DNA of 64,000 nucleotides, from contig JBEBXQ010000002.1 in the NCBI GenBank assembly GCA_040391535.1, positions 1-64,000 of the forward strand, written 5' to 3'. Positions 44,876-53,954 of this stretch are shown here, piece after piece (the stretch's first letter is position 1; each line of letters begins with the position of its first letter). Position numbers and translations under genes: made by a program. The notes below the pieces were generated by a model. That model was not told where the DNA came from, searched no databases, and worked only from the letters and a program-made list of their open reading frames with translations. This DNA comes from JBEBXQ01 sp040391535. GTDB lineage: Bacteria; Bacteroidota; Bacteroidia; Cytophagales; Spirosomataceae.

Positions 44876-44906
44876 CGGCTGTCCCTTTTCAGAAACAGCC
44901 GTCAGA
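44871..44906. terminator. hairpin between convergent genes
   Basis: A perfect 12-base-pair inverted repeat (TCTGACGGCTGT at 44871-44882 and its complement at 44895-44906) with a 12-base loop. It overlaps the stop codon of the plus-strand gene and lies just before the end of the minus-strand gene. There is no long T run, so this may stop transcription weakly in both directions. Confidence 0.6.
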
Positions 44907-44913
44907 TGATCGA

Positions 44914-46224
44914 TCATGGAAATTTCTCTTCCAGCTTATTGATCCTGCCTTCCTGCTTTACAAGATGAAATTCATCAAAAAGTTCACCGGTCGCCGTATA
45001 GGATTTAAATTCAAGGCGGTCGGGGTCCACCGTGACCACATGAAAGAGTTGCGTATAAATGGCACTGCGGTCCATCCAGAACTTCTCTTCTACGTGCGAA
45101 TCCGTCATTTTCGGACCGCTTACTGAAACCACATACATCGTACCGGAAGCAGCACCCGGTTGATCCATCGGAATTTTCGCCATACCACGTGCATAGGTAT
45201 GGTCGTGTCCCTGAAGTACCAGATCAACTTTATACTTATCAAAAAGTGGTTTAAAAGCCTCACGGGTTCTTTTATTATCGCGGGTACCCTTTGGCGAATA
45301 AATAGGATGGTGAAAAGTCACACAGGTCCAGCGGTTAGGATTACCTGCCAGAATTTTTTCAAGCCAGACACGTTGTTTTTCCAGAAATTCATCTGATTCT
45401 TCGGCCTGATCTGTGTTTAACGAAATAAACCTTACACCTTGTATATCAGCATAATAACATGTTTCCTCTAAACCTTCAGGACCGTTTAACGGAAGATTAA
45501 ACTGTGGCCTCCAGAAAGTGGAAATCGTGTTCACACCTTTCGGGCTGTCGTAATGATCGTGGTTACCTGGCGAAGGGAATCCGGGGATCATACTGTGAAT
45601 AAACCCACCTGCATAAAACCAGTCGCCCCATTCCACATCACGGTTAGCCCTGTTGATCAGGTCACCTGCATACATCGCCAGTCTTGCATTGGGTGCCTTT
45701 GCAAAGGCTTCCCTTGCCACTCTTGACCACAGCGTCCGGATGTTAGTCTGTACATCTCCATAATACAGAAAAGAAAATTTTTCATCAGCCTGTGCAGAAG
45801 TAGAAAAATGTATCCATTCACTCCAGTCTTTTCCCTGCCCGACGCGGTAAGCATAGCGGGTGTCAGGAGCAAGCTCATCAAAAACAGCGGAATGATAATG
45901 GGCAGGAGCAGTAGCATCAAACTTAACCACTTCGGTTACAGCTTTGATTCTCTTTACATGATTAACAAACCGCGGGTCGGCACTGGCTACAGCTATTTCC
46001 GCAAAACTCTCTTCCACGGAGGCATCAGTGCGCCAGTTAACAGCCATGGAAGTTCTTGTATCTTCGGTTACATTCAGAATAATGCGGTCAGGTAAAGAGC
46101 CGGGTAAGTAAGCAAGAGAGTCGTTGGCCTGTGCATACAACACATTATCTGTCAGCAAAAAAGCAAATATTCCCAATAATAATGTATTCAACCGGGGATA
46201 CCAGGATAAGGTTCTTTTCTTCAT
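44914..46224 (-). CDS. purple-acid-phosphatase-like metallophosphoesterase
   Basis: A 436-residue secreted phosphatase (from the ATG at 46224, which gives MKKRTLSWYPRLNTLLLG and a signal peptide; an ATG at 46245 adds seven residues). An N-terminal fibronectin-III-like domain (ILNVTEDTRTSMAVNWRTDA, TRYAYRVGQG) is followed by the metallophosphatase: SFLYYGDVQTN, MYAGDLINRANRDVEWGDW, FPSPGNHDHYD, CVTFHHPIYS and LVLQGHDHTYARG, the five metal-binding blocks. A phosphoester outside the inner membrane is the likely substrate. It is convergent to the DUF5686 gene. Confidence 0.88.
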   Translation of the reverse strand: MKKRTLSWYPRLNTLLLGIFAFLLTDNVLYAQANDSLAYLPGSLPDRIILNVTEDTRTSMAVNWRTDASVEESFAEIAVASADPRFVNHVKRIKAVTEVVKFDATAPAHYHSAVFDELAPDTRYAYRVGQGKDWSEWIHFSTSAQADEKFSFLYYGDVQTNIRTLWSRVAREAFAKAPNARLAMYAGDLINRANRDVEWGDWFYAGGFIHSMIPGFPSPGNHDHYDSPKGVNTISTFWRPQFNLPLNGPEGLEETCYYADIQGVRFISLNTDQAEESDEFLEKQRVWLEKILAGNPNRWTCVTFHHPIYSPKGTRDNKRTREAFKPLFDKYKVDLVLQGHDHTYARGMAKIPMDQPGAASGTMYVVSVSGPKMTDSHVEEKFWMDRSAIYTQLFHVVTVDPDRLEFKSYTATGELFDEFHLVKQEGRINKLEEKFP

Positions 46225-46313
46225 TTTTAAATCGGATAGTTTCATTAAGTACTTACATAATATACCCCGATTACCGGAATAACGGCTATCGGAAAAGTCA
46301 GCAGATACCTGTT

Positions 46314-46352
46314 AAAAAAAAAGCCGCAGGAAATAAAACCATATCCTGCGGC
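46314..46352 (-). terminator. terminator of the DUF1080 gene
   Basis: On the minus strand GCCGCAGGA and TCCTGCGGC (46323-46331 and 46344-46352) form a 9-base-pair stem with 12-base loop, followed by nine T residues (46314-46322 read as A on the plus strand). The gene stop is 25 bases upstream. Confidence 0.85.
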
Positions 46353-46376
46353 TGCAAACGAAAAATATTGAAAGGT

Positions 46377-47012
46377 CTAAAGTTCTTCCAGAACAATATT
46401 TTTCCAGTATACTTTAATTCCTCCGCCATCATGAATCTGAAGTGCGATGGAGCCTGTTGCCGCACCGATCTTATCATCCGTAATATCAACCATTTCATGG
46501 CCGTTCAACCAGGTCTGCACTCTGCCGCCTACTGCACGGATACGCATGGTATTCCATTCTCCGTATTTCAGGAAACCTTCTTTCTCGTCCGGAATCTGTA
46601 CAAGCCATCCTCTTCCGTAAGATTCATAAATCCCGCCTGAATCATGATTAGGAGCAGCCACTTCAACCTGCCAGCCGGAAACTTTAGTACCTTCTACCGT
46701 TGATCTGAAGAAAATACCGCTGTTGCCGTTTGCTTCCTGTCTGAAGTCGGCAGTCATATCAAAATCTTTGAATGTCTTTTCCGTTTTCAGATATCCGTAT
46801 CCTTTATCAGGGCCACTTTCACAAATCAGTTCGCCTTTTTCAACATACCATTTTTCAGTTCCGTGAACTACCCAGCCTTTGAGGTTTTTACCGTTAAAGA
46901 GTTTGATTTTTTTCCCAAGAGCCTCATCACTGCCTGTCCAGAATGGTGAAGACGCACTAACCAGGGTTACCATAAATAACGCCAGTAAACAGAATACATT
47001 CGTTTTTTTCAT
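46377..47012 (-). CDS. secreted DUF1080 (3-keto-disaccharide hydrolase-like) protein
   Basis: I start at the ATG at 47012 (MKKTNVFCLLALFMVTLVSA); an ATG at 47027 precedes it. The 211-residue protein is a single DUF1080 jelly roll: KKIKLFNGKNLKGWVVHGTEKWYVEKGELICESG, FDMTADFRQEANGNSGIFFRSTVEGTKVSGWQVEVAAP, DSGGIYESYGRGWL, and GSIALQIHDGGGIKVYWKNIVLEEL at the end. This is the smallest of three DUF1080 proteins in the window and is far from the other two. Flanked by its own promoter-like box and terminator. Confidence 0.9.
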   Translation of the reverse strand: MKKTNVFCLLALFMVTLVSASSPFWTGSDEALGKKIKLFNGKNLKGWVVHGTEKWYVEKGELICESGPDKGYGYLKTEKTFKDFDMTADFRQEANGNSGIFFRSTVEGTKVSGWQVEVAAPNHDSGGIYESYGRGWLVQIPDEKEGFLKYGEWNTMRIRAVGGRVQTWLNGHEMVDITDDKIGAATGSIALQIHDGGGIKVYWKNIVLEEL

Positions 47013-47049
47013 TGTAATATGTAACAATTTATGTAAGTAAAACAGTTTT

Positions 47050-47079
47050 CAAAGATAAGGTTCTCTACCGGAAAATCAC
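47050..47079 (-). promoter_or_regulatory. candidate promoter of the DUF1080 gene at 46377-47012
   Basis: On the minus strand GTG, a 19-base spacer and TATCTTTG match the Bacteroidota pattern TTG-N19-TAnnTTTG with one mismatch in the -33 element; the -7 box occupies 47050-47057, about 38 bases before the start. Confidence 0.5.
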
Positions 47080-47203
47080 CCCTAAAACGAATTAAAGTAT
47101 GTTTTAATCAGGATATACTCTTTAGTTTTTCTAATGCCGGAAGGCTCTTCTTTCTATTTTTATTATATTTACAACGTAAAACCAAAAGTGCAGGAATATT
47201 ATT

Positions 47204-49243
47204 TTGACAACTATATCCAAATTCTTAGCAACCCTCTTCGTTCTTCAGTTCTTTTCCATTTTTTCCTGGTCGCAGGAAGTATTGTGGGCCTCAAAGATTC
47301 TGGGGTACTCTTCCGAACATCGTCCCTCAAATTATGGAACCGAATACCGCGCCACGCAGATTCTGGGCATTCCCAATAAGCTTCCGGATTATGGTGACAG
47401 CCCCTGTGCATGGATGCCTGCACAACCAACAGGTTCAGGAGAAGAATGGATTAAAGTGGGGTATAATAAAAGTATTAAACTGAAACAGATTGCCATTGCT
47501 GAAAATTTCAATGGAGGAGCTATCGTACGTGTGTATGCTTATGACACAGACGGTAAGGAATACCTGGTTCACACACAGGACGGATCTCCGTCGAAGGAAC
47601 CCGGCAATATGTTTCATATTTTCATTACCGAAAATCTGAATATTGAGGCTAATGCTATCAAAATTGTGTTGCTGCCATCCAGCGTAAACGGGCAGAACCA
47701 GATAGACGCTATAGGAATAAGTGACAGTCCGCGCCCGATTGAAGCTAAAATCAATATTGCATCAGGATTACCTGAAAATCATAAAAAAGAGAACCTCGGG
47801 AAAAGAGTCAATTCGGCCAGCCAGGAAGTTGCACCTTTCATCTCTCCTGATGGAAAAACGTTATATTTTACACGTGGCAATCATCCGGAGAATACAGGGT
47901 CGTCGTCCCGGCAGGATGTATGGTTTTCTACCATGAACAGTAACGGTACGTGGAATAAAGCTCAGAATCTCCAGGCACCTGTTAATAACCGGTTTGATAA
48001 TGCAGTGGTAGGAATTTCCTCCGGAGGCAATACACTTTTTCTGATTAACATCTATCATCCCGACGGAACCATGTCAAACGGTCTTTCCAGATCTGTAAAA
48101 GGACCTGATGGCTGGCAGCAACCTGTAGAATCCAGAATAATCAATCATTATAACCGCCATAAAAATAATTATACGGAATTTGCCGTTTCGCCGGATGAAA
48201 GAGTGCTGATCCTTTCTGTTCAGCGACTTGACACTCAGGGAGATAAAGACCTTTACGTCAGCTTCATGCAGGCAGACGGTTTCTGGAGTGAACCCAGGAA
48301 TATAGGCAAGGTTGTTAATACGGCCGCTTATGAAGGCTCTCCGTTTATTGCCGCTGACGGAAAGACCTTATACTTTACCACAACCGGTAAAAGCGGCTAT
48401 GGGGATGGCGATATTTTCATGACCAAACGGCTCGATGATACCTGGCTCAACTGGTCTGAACCGGTAAACCTGGGGCCCGAAATCAATACCGAGCAGTGGG
48501 ACGGCTTCTTTACAGTACCAGCTTCAGGAGATTATGCCTATTTCAGCTCTACTGAAAATTCATTGGGGCAGGAAGATATTTTCAGAATAAGGCTCTCTCC
48601 GGCATTACAGCCTGAAATACCTATCCAGATATCAGGAAGCATTTTCAACAGTGTACAAAAAACACCGGTTAACGCTACGATTGAGATAGAAGATTCTGAA
48701 ACCGGCGAATTACTGACATCCATAGATTTCAGATCAGCCAGCAGTAAAATTTTTCAGCTGTTTCTGCTGCCATCTTCCAACTACCGGATGACGGTTCAGA
48801 GTGAAGGCTATTTTCCGTTTACTGAAGAACTGAACCTGAAAGACGATCAGACAACCCGATCATTTAAAAAGGACATTTTCATACAACCGATACAGACAGG
48901 TGAAAACATTACACTCAGCCAGATAATTTTCGCACAGAGCAGTTCAGAAATTCCGCATTCGGCACTGAAACAGCTTAACCAGCTGGCAGATATCCTTAAG
49001 ACCCATGCGCAAATGGAAATCATAGTAGAAGGCCATACTGATAATCAGGGAGATTCTAATAAAAACCTTCAGCTTTCAGAAGACCGGGTAGAAGCCGTAA
49101 AAACGTATCTGACCAGCCAGGGTATCGAGTCTGACAGGATCAAAACCAAAGCATGGGGATCGTCCCGGCCCGTTTCGAGTAATCTGACAGAAGAAAAAAG
49201 AAAGTTGAACCGTAGAGTAGAATTCACTATTCTCAAAATGTAA
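47204..49243 (+). CDS. OmpA-family protein with PD40 propeller
   Basis: A 679-residue protein. The first usable codon is TTG (47204), giving MTTISKFLATLFVLQFFSIFSWSQ, a good signal peptide; no ATG is in the right place. Domains: a discoidin-like beta sandwich at about 25-175 (GSGEEWIKVGYNKSIKLKQIAIAENFNGGAIVRVYAYD), a PD40/WD40-like propeller at about 205-435 (APFISPDGKTLYFTRGNHPENTG, GSPFIAADGKTLYFTTTGKSGYGDGDIFMTKR), a carboxypeptidase-regulatory-like domain to about 560, and a C-terminal OmpA peptidoglycan-binding domain (VEGHTDNQGDSNKNLQLSEDRVEAV, RKLNRRVEFTI from 608 on). It probably ties the outer membrane to the wall. Single gene. Confidence 0.88.
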   Translation: MTTISKFLATLFVLQFFSIFSWSQEVLWASKILGYSSEHRPSNYGTEYRATQILGIPNKLPDYGDSPCAWMPAQPTGSGEEWIKVGYNKSIKLKQIAIAENFNGGAIVRVYAYDTDGKEYLVHTQDGSPSKEPGNMFHIFITENLNIEANAIKIVLLPSSVNGQNQIDAIGISDSPRPIEAKINIASGLPENHKKENLGKRVNSASQEVAPFISPDGKTLYFTRGNHPENTGSSSRQDVWFSTMNSNGTWNKAQNLQAPVNNRFDNAVVGISSGGNTLFLINIYHPDGTMSNGLSRSVKGPDGWQQPVESRIINHYNRHKNNYTEFAVSPDERVLILSVQRLDTQGDKDLYVSFMQADGFWSEPRNIGKVVNTAAYEGSPFIAADGKTLYFTTTGKSGYGDGDIFMTKRLDDTWLNWSEPVNLGPEINTEQWDGFFTVPASGDYAYFSSTENSLGQEDIFRIRLSPALQPEIPIQISGSIFNSVQKTPVNATIEIEDSETGELLTSIDFRSASSKIFQLFLLPSSNYRMTVQSEGYFPFTEELNLKDDQTTRSFKKDIFIQPIQTGENITLSQIIFAQSSSEIPHSALKQLNQLADILKTHAQMEIIVEGHTDNQGDSNKNLQLSEDRVEAVKTYLTSQGIESDRIKTKAWGSSRPVSSNLTEEKRKLNRRVEFTILKM

Positions 49244-49271
49244 ATAGTAGCTAAATTGCTTTTTTTTCGAC

Positions 49272-49279
49272 TAACTTTG
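49272..49279 (+). promoter_or_regulatory. possible -7 promoter box at the head of the glycan cluster
   Basis: TAACTTTG fits TAnnTTTG exactly, 28 bases before the ATG at 49308. A TTG at 49256-49258 lies only 13 bases upstream instead of 19, so the pair is not standard. Confidence 0.4.
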
Positions 49280-49307
49280 CCCCTTAATAATTGAGATCCC
49301 GCCAATA

Positions 49308-51068
49308 ATGACTAAGATTGACCAACATCCGGTTCCAGGAACAAACATTTTCCTGTTTCTTATCCTTGTAACCGGTATTGTACTACGATTTTATAACCTT
49401 GATACTTACTCCATCTTTTTTGATGAAAAAAGTACAATGGTAGTGAGTCAGGGAATTGTACTGGAAGGCGCCAATCAGAAAGAAGTCTTTACAAAAGCTA
49501 CATTTACTCCCAAAGAATTCTGGGCACCCAAGACATTTGCCGATTACTGTGAGGCCATGACCCGCAGCGATATCGGGAACAGTCCGTTTTATTATCTGCT
49601 GATCCACCTGTGGATGGATGTATTCGGATATTCCGATTTTTCAGCCCGGGCTTTATCCGTCCTTTTCAGTGTCCTGATCATCGGGTTATCTTTCATTTTT
49701 ACCCGGAAATTCTTCGGCACCAGAACCGCGCTCATAGCGGCTTTCATTGTTGCCATCGAGCCATTTTTCATCGCATACAGCCATCAGGCCAGAAACTATT
49801 CGCTGACTTTTTTTCTAACACTGTTATCTACCTATTATTTCATGCAGATAATGGAGAATGAAGCCAAACGTAAATCCAACTTCAGGTTATACCTTGGTTA
49901 CAGTATTGTCTCCGGGCTTTGTCTGCTTTCACACTTCCTGACGATCTCGGTATTTCTGGCGCATGGTATCTATGCACTTATCTTTCTGAGAAATCTGAAC
50001 GGATGGAAAAGGATGATACTGGCAGGCATTACCGCTGCACTCGGACTTGCCTGGTGGATGACCATGGGTGGCGGCCAGTGGACCATGCGGTCATTGGCTT
50101 ACCAGGCCAACCTTTACCGGGAACTGGCCCACACCAATCCCGATTCGAATCCTTATGCACACATATTGCCGGCAACCATTCCGAATGTGGCGGTGAAGTC
50201 TTTCCCGATATTCACTGATATTTACATTTTAACGAACGGACTTGCCGATACCATCGGAGGTAAAGCCGAATACCTGATTTCCATTCTGGTTGGCATTGCT
50301 CTGATCATCGTGTATTATGGAAGCCGTAAGTCAGCATTCCTTAAAAAATACAGTCTTGCCATACCTACACTTCTGTTGTTGTTAAGTGCACTGCTTTATG
50401 CAAGGAACCATGCCCAGCTGATGATTTTCTCAGCAGGTATTTTCTCCCTTGCACTGATTTATGATATACACAAAGAGGCCGGCAGCGAGCAAAGAAAACG
50501 TTTATGGTTATTATATATTGTTGGTTTGGTTCCGACTTTATTTATTATCCTGATGTCGTTTAAAAATGGCCATACCTATGGTCTTACACAGCGGTATTCA
50601 GGATTCTCCTTTCCTTATATCATCATCATCGTATCATTGGTCATTCAAAAGGTCTGGAAACTGGAGATGGGTTATAAAATACCGCTGATGATTCTTTTTA
50701 TCATTCAGACAGGTTTCGTTGCAGGGAGGATTCAGGGAATATATGCTGACCGCTCGCCCAAGTATACCTATTTTGTTGAGCCAAGGCAGCCTAACCCTTA
50801 TTACCTTGCAGCCGGAAAAATCAAAGAACTGTACCAGCCCGGTGATACGATATTTTATCCGGCGCCGATGATGGTTTTTCATACTGAAATGGACCGGACT
50901 TTCCTTCCGTATTCCATTCAGGATGCGCAGCTTACCAATCTGTATTTACCAAAGGACGCTGAGTATGTACAGGCCATGGACACAACACAGACCGATAAAA
51001 TTATTTTAAAACAAAAAATTACAGGAGATAGCCTCGAATTGATAAATTTGAACGGCAGAAGGCAGTAA
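49308..51068 (+). CDS. GT39/ArnT-like membrane glycosyltransferase
   Basis: A 586-residue GT-C fold protein with a dozen membrane helices. The first loop has SIFFDEKSTMVV, the conserved acidic catalytic loop (Asp-Glu) of the PMT/ArnT group, and HQARNYSLTFFLTLLSTYYFM near 160 is the typical dolichyl-mannosyltransferase_2 motif around ARxY. The C-terminal 130 residues form a periplasmic domain. It should transfer a sugar from a polyprenyl-phosphate donor to a periplasmic acceptor. It is the first gene of a nine-gene plus-strand run; the next gene begins 31 bases after it. Confidence 0.82.
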   Translation: MTKIDQHPVPGTNIFLFLILVTGIVLRFYNLDTYSIFFDEKSTMVVSQGIVLEGANQKEVFTKATFTPKEFWAPKTFADYCEAMTRSDIGNSPFYYLLIHLWMDVFGYSDFSARALSVLFSVLIIGLSFIFTRKFFGTRTALIAAFIVAIEPFFIAYSHQARNYSLTFFLTLLSTYYFMQIMENEAKRKSNFRLYLGYSIVSGLCLLSHFLTISVFLAHGIYALIFLRNLNGWKRMILAGITAALGLAWWMTMGGGQWTMRSLAYQANLYRELAHTNPDSNPYAHILPATIPNVAVKSFPIFTDIYILTNGLADTIGGKAEYLISILVGIALIIVYYGSRKSAFLKKYSLAIPTLLLLLSALLYARNHAQLMIFSAGIFSLALIYDIHKEAGSEQRKRLWLLYIVGLVPTLFIILMSFKNGHTYGLTQRYSGFSFPYIIIIVSLVIQKVWKLEMGYKIPLMILFIIQTGFVAGRIQGIYADRSPKYTYFVEPRQPNPYYLAAGKIKELYQPGDTIFYPAPMMVFHTEMDRTFLPYSIQDAQLTNLYLPKDAEYVQAMDTTQTDKIILKQKITGDSLELINLNGRRQ

Positions 51069-51099
51069 TCCTGTCCGTTTCCGAAAATCAGAAAGCACC

Positions 51100-51927
51100 A
51101 TGAAAGAATACACGCATACAAACTATCAGGAATTAAGCGGGCAGCTCCGTTTAAAAGTGATCGGACTATATCATCAGGCCAATGCGGGACATATAGGAAG
51201 TGCCCTCAGCTGTATTGACTGCATGATTGCTGTTCTGTTTCTGAATAAAGGCGAAAACGATACGTTCATACTTTCAAAAGGACATGCTGCAGCGGCGCTG
51301 TATGCCAGTCTGAATTTTCTGGGAGAAATTTCGGATGAGCAGCTGGAAACCTATTACAAAGACGGCACAACCCTGCCTGCCCACCCTGCTCCGGGACATT
51401 ATAAGGGAATCCCTTTTGCTACCGGCTCACTGGGTCACGGCCTGCCGGTTTCAACAGGTATAGCACAGGCGCTGAAGCTGAAAAATGAAGAAGGGTACGC
51501 TTACGTACTGATGTCTGACGGTGAAACCAACGAAGGCACCACCTGGGAAGCAATGCATTATGCAGTAAGCAACAAGCTCGATAATCTGATCATTGTCATT
51601 GACCGGAACCGTCTGCAGGGTTTTGGCCGGACTACCGAAGTTTTAGGAAATACCGCGCACGTGGCTACTTATCAGTCCATGGGACTCGATGTTGTACAGG
51701 CCGATGGCCATAATATTGGAGAACTTAATACCATTATCCACCAACTCAAAGAAAAGAAGAACGGGAAACCAAAGGTCATTGTAGCAGAAACCATAAAAGG
51801 CAAAGGAATCTCCTATATGGAAGACCGCCTGGAATGGCATTATCTGCCGATGAGCCCGGAGCAATACGCTACTGCTGTGAAGGAAATTACTGATCATTAC
51901 CTGACCACTGCCGTAATTCCGTCGTAA
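51100..51927 (+). CDS. transketolase-like protein, N-terminal (TPP-binding) subunit
   Basis: A 275-residue protein equal to the N-terminal half of transketolase. It keeps the thiamine pyrophosphate and phosphate contacts: HIG at 31-33, FILSKGHAAAALYA near 56-69, GSLGHGLPVSTGIAQAL (109-124) and MSDGETNEGTTWEAMHYA (138-155) with the GDG-type cofactor motif ending at RN (169-170). The C-terminal half is a separate gene at 53955-54866, interrupted by an unrelated gene. Together they should move a two-carbon ketol unit. The setting inside a surface-sugar cluster suggests a specialised enzyme that builds an unusual sugar rather than the housekeeping transketolase. Confidence 0.92.
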   Translation: MKEYTHTNYQELSGQLRLKVIGLYHQANAGHIGSALSCIDCMIAVLFLNKGENDTFILSKGHAAAALYASLNFLGEISDEQLETYYKDGTTLPAHPAPGHYKGIPFATGSLGHGLPVSTGIAQALKLKNEEGYAYVLMSDGETNEGTTWEAMHYAVSNKLDNLIIVIDRNRLQGFGRTTEVLGNTAHVATYQSMGLDVVQADGHNIGELNTIIHQLKEKKNGKPKVIVAETIKGKGISYMEDRLEWHYLPMSPEQYATAVKEITDHYLTTAVIPS

Positions 51928-51933
51928 TCATTT

Positions 51934-53928
51934 ATGAATCAACTACATCCATCTTATTCTGATAAAATCAGGAAACTTCCCGGACCCATTTTTGTTTTCG
52001 GAGCAAGCGGATTTATCGGCGCGAATCTTTTCAGGGATATTCTCTCCGTCAGGCCCGACTGCTATGCACTTACACATGATGCAACCAGAGCATGGCGCCT
52101 GAAACTGATCCAGGCTCCATTTGATAATATTGTGCACTGTGATATTGTTTCCGGCAATTCGGTAGAGGAAGTTTTTAAAAAATACCAACCCCGAACTATT
52201 TTTAATCTGGCGGCCTACGGAGCTTACAGTAAACAGAAAAACACTTCGCTCACTTACGAAACCAACGTCATCGGAACAGCCAATATTCTTGAAAACTGTT
52301 CAGAAGAAACGATTTATATACATGCCGGAAGCAGTTCAGAGTATGGATTTAACTGTACTGCTCCCCGGGAAACCGACCCGCTGGAACCCAATAGCCATTA
52401 TGCTGTTTCCAAAGTGTCGGCTGCTTACCTGATTCAGTACTATGCCAGGGTAAGAAACCGCAAAACACTGAATCTGAGGCTATATTCCATTTATGGATAC
52501 TGGGAAGAACCAGACCGCCTCATTCCACGGTTAATCGAAAATATCAGACAATATAAGCTCCCGGATTTTGTATCCCCGGATATCAGCCGCGATTTTGTTT
52601 TTGTCGAAGATTGCGTGGAAGCTTTCCTCGATGCCGCACTGAATGTCAATCCCCGGATTGCGGGCAATTCATATAATGTCGCCACCGGCAGAAAAACAAC
52701 CATAGGAGATCTGGTGGAAGTATCCCGGGGTATTTTCGGGATTCAGACAACCCCTCAGTGGGGAAGCATGGAAAACCGGAACTGGGACCTGGCCGACTGG
52801 TACGGAGATCCCGAAGCCATTGAAAAAGACCTTGGCTGGCAGGCACGCACTTCACTGGAAAGCGGTTTGAGTAAATACAAAGCCTGGCAGGATTCCTGCA
52901 ATTATGAGTCAGAGGTGCTGCCGGCGTTTGAAAATCCGAAACTCAATCCGGTTATAACCGCCATTATTGCCTGTTATAAAGATGCACAGGCCATTCCTTT
53001 TATGTATGAAAGGCTGGTGAAAACGTTCAACCAGATGAAAGTCCGGTATGAAATTATTTTCGTCAACGATAACTCTCCTGATAACCAGGAAGAAGTGATT
53101 GACCGCCTTTGTGAAAAAGACCCGGGTGTGGTAGGCATAAGCCATTCCCGCAATTTCGGCAGTCAGTCTGCTTTTCTGAGCGGAATGCAGATAGCTACCG
53201 GTGATGCCGTGGTACTGATGGACGGAGACCTGCAGGATCCGCCGGAGATTATTCCGTCGTTTTATGAAAAATGGCAGGATGGTTATGATGTGGTGTATGG
53301 TGTAAGGGTACAAAGAGAAATGAAACCCCATATTCACTTCTTTTACAAAACATTTTACAAGGTATTTCAAAAGCTCAGCTATATCAGCATACCCCGTGAT
53401 GCCGGTGATTTTTCGATCATTGACCGCAAAGTGGTGAAAGAACTGGTGGCTTTACCTGAAACCGAGCAGTTCCTTCGCGGACTAAGGGCCTGGGTAGGTT
53501 TCAAACAAACAGGAGTACCTTATGTGCGCCCGGAAAGGATGTTCGGTATTTCTACCAATAACTGGACCAAGAATATATGGTGGGCAAAAAAAGCCATTTT
53601 CTCTTTCAGTTTTGCACCGTTGGAATTGATGAGCTATGCCGGTTTTATCTTTACCGGTTGCTCAGTTTTAGGCATCATCTGGCAAATTCTTGCTAAATTC
53701 GTCTTTTTCCCCGACACTCCGCAAGGAATCAGTACGGTTATTATACTGATCGTTATGTTCGGAGGATTAACGATGCTGGGGATCTCGTTTTTGGGTGAAT
53801 ATATTTCCAAGATTTTTGAGGAAACGAAAAAACGTCCGAAGTTTATCAGAACCCGCATACGTACAGGACAAAAAATATATAACACCGCAGATGCTATCAG
53901 AGAACTGGTAGAAAAGCGGAGTAAGTAA
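51934..53928 (+). CDS. fusion of nucleotide-sugar epimerase/dehydratase and GT2 membrane glycosyltransferase
   Basis: The 664-residue protein has two enzymes in one chain. Residues 1-325 form an extended short-chain dehydrogenase of the NAD-dependent epimerase type: VFGASGFIGANLF (22-33, cofactor loop), AGSSSEYGF (131-139) and HYAVSKV with Tyr156 and Lys160 as catalytic pair. Residues 337-560 are a GT2 domain (VITAIIACYKDAQ; VNDNSPDN; HSRNFGSQSAFLSGM; MDGDLQDPPE at 429-438), followed by two membrane helices (about 563-585 and 600-620) as in GtrB/ArnC polyprenyl-phosphate sugar transferases. It starts six bases after the transketolase N gene and ends 26 bases before the C gene. I infer that it makes a nucleotide sugar and attaches it to a lipid carrier. 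Confidence 0.9.
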   Translation: MNQLHPSYSDKIRKLPGPIFVFGASGFIGANLFRDILSVRPDCYALTHDATRAWRLKLIQAPFDNIVHCDIVSGNSVEEVFKKYQPRTIFNLAAYGAYSKQKNTSLTYETNVIGTANILENCSEETIYIHAGSSSEYGFNCTAPRETDPLEPNSHYAVSKVSAAYLIQYYARVRNRKTLNLRLYSIYGYWEEPDRLIPRLIENIRQYKLPDFVSPDISRDFVFVEDCVEAFLDAALNVNPRIAGNSYNVATGRKTTIGDLVEVSRGIFGIQTTPQWGSMENRNWDLADWYGDPEAIEKDLGWQARTSLESGLSKYKAWQDSCNYESEVLPAFENPKLNPVITAIIACYKDAQAIPFMYERLVKTFNQMKVRYEIIFVNDNSPDNQEEVIDRLCEKDPGVVGISHSRNFGSQSAFLSGMQIATGDAVVLMDGDLQDPPEIIPSFYEKWQDGYDVVYGVRVQREMKPHIHFFYKTFYKVFQKLSYISIPRDAGDFSIIDRKVVKELVALPETEQFLRGLRAWVGFKQTGVPYVRPERMFGISTNNWTKNIWWAKKAIFSFSFAPLELMSYAGFIFTGCSVLGIIWQILAKFVFFPDTPQGISTVIILIVMFGGLTMLGISFLGEYISKIFEETKKRPKFIRTRIRTGQKIYNTADAIRELVEKRSK

Positions 53929-53954
53929 GCTGTGAATCATCAACAGGAAAGAAA

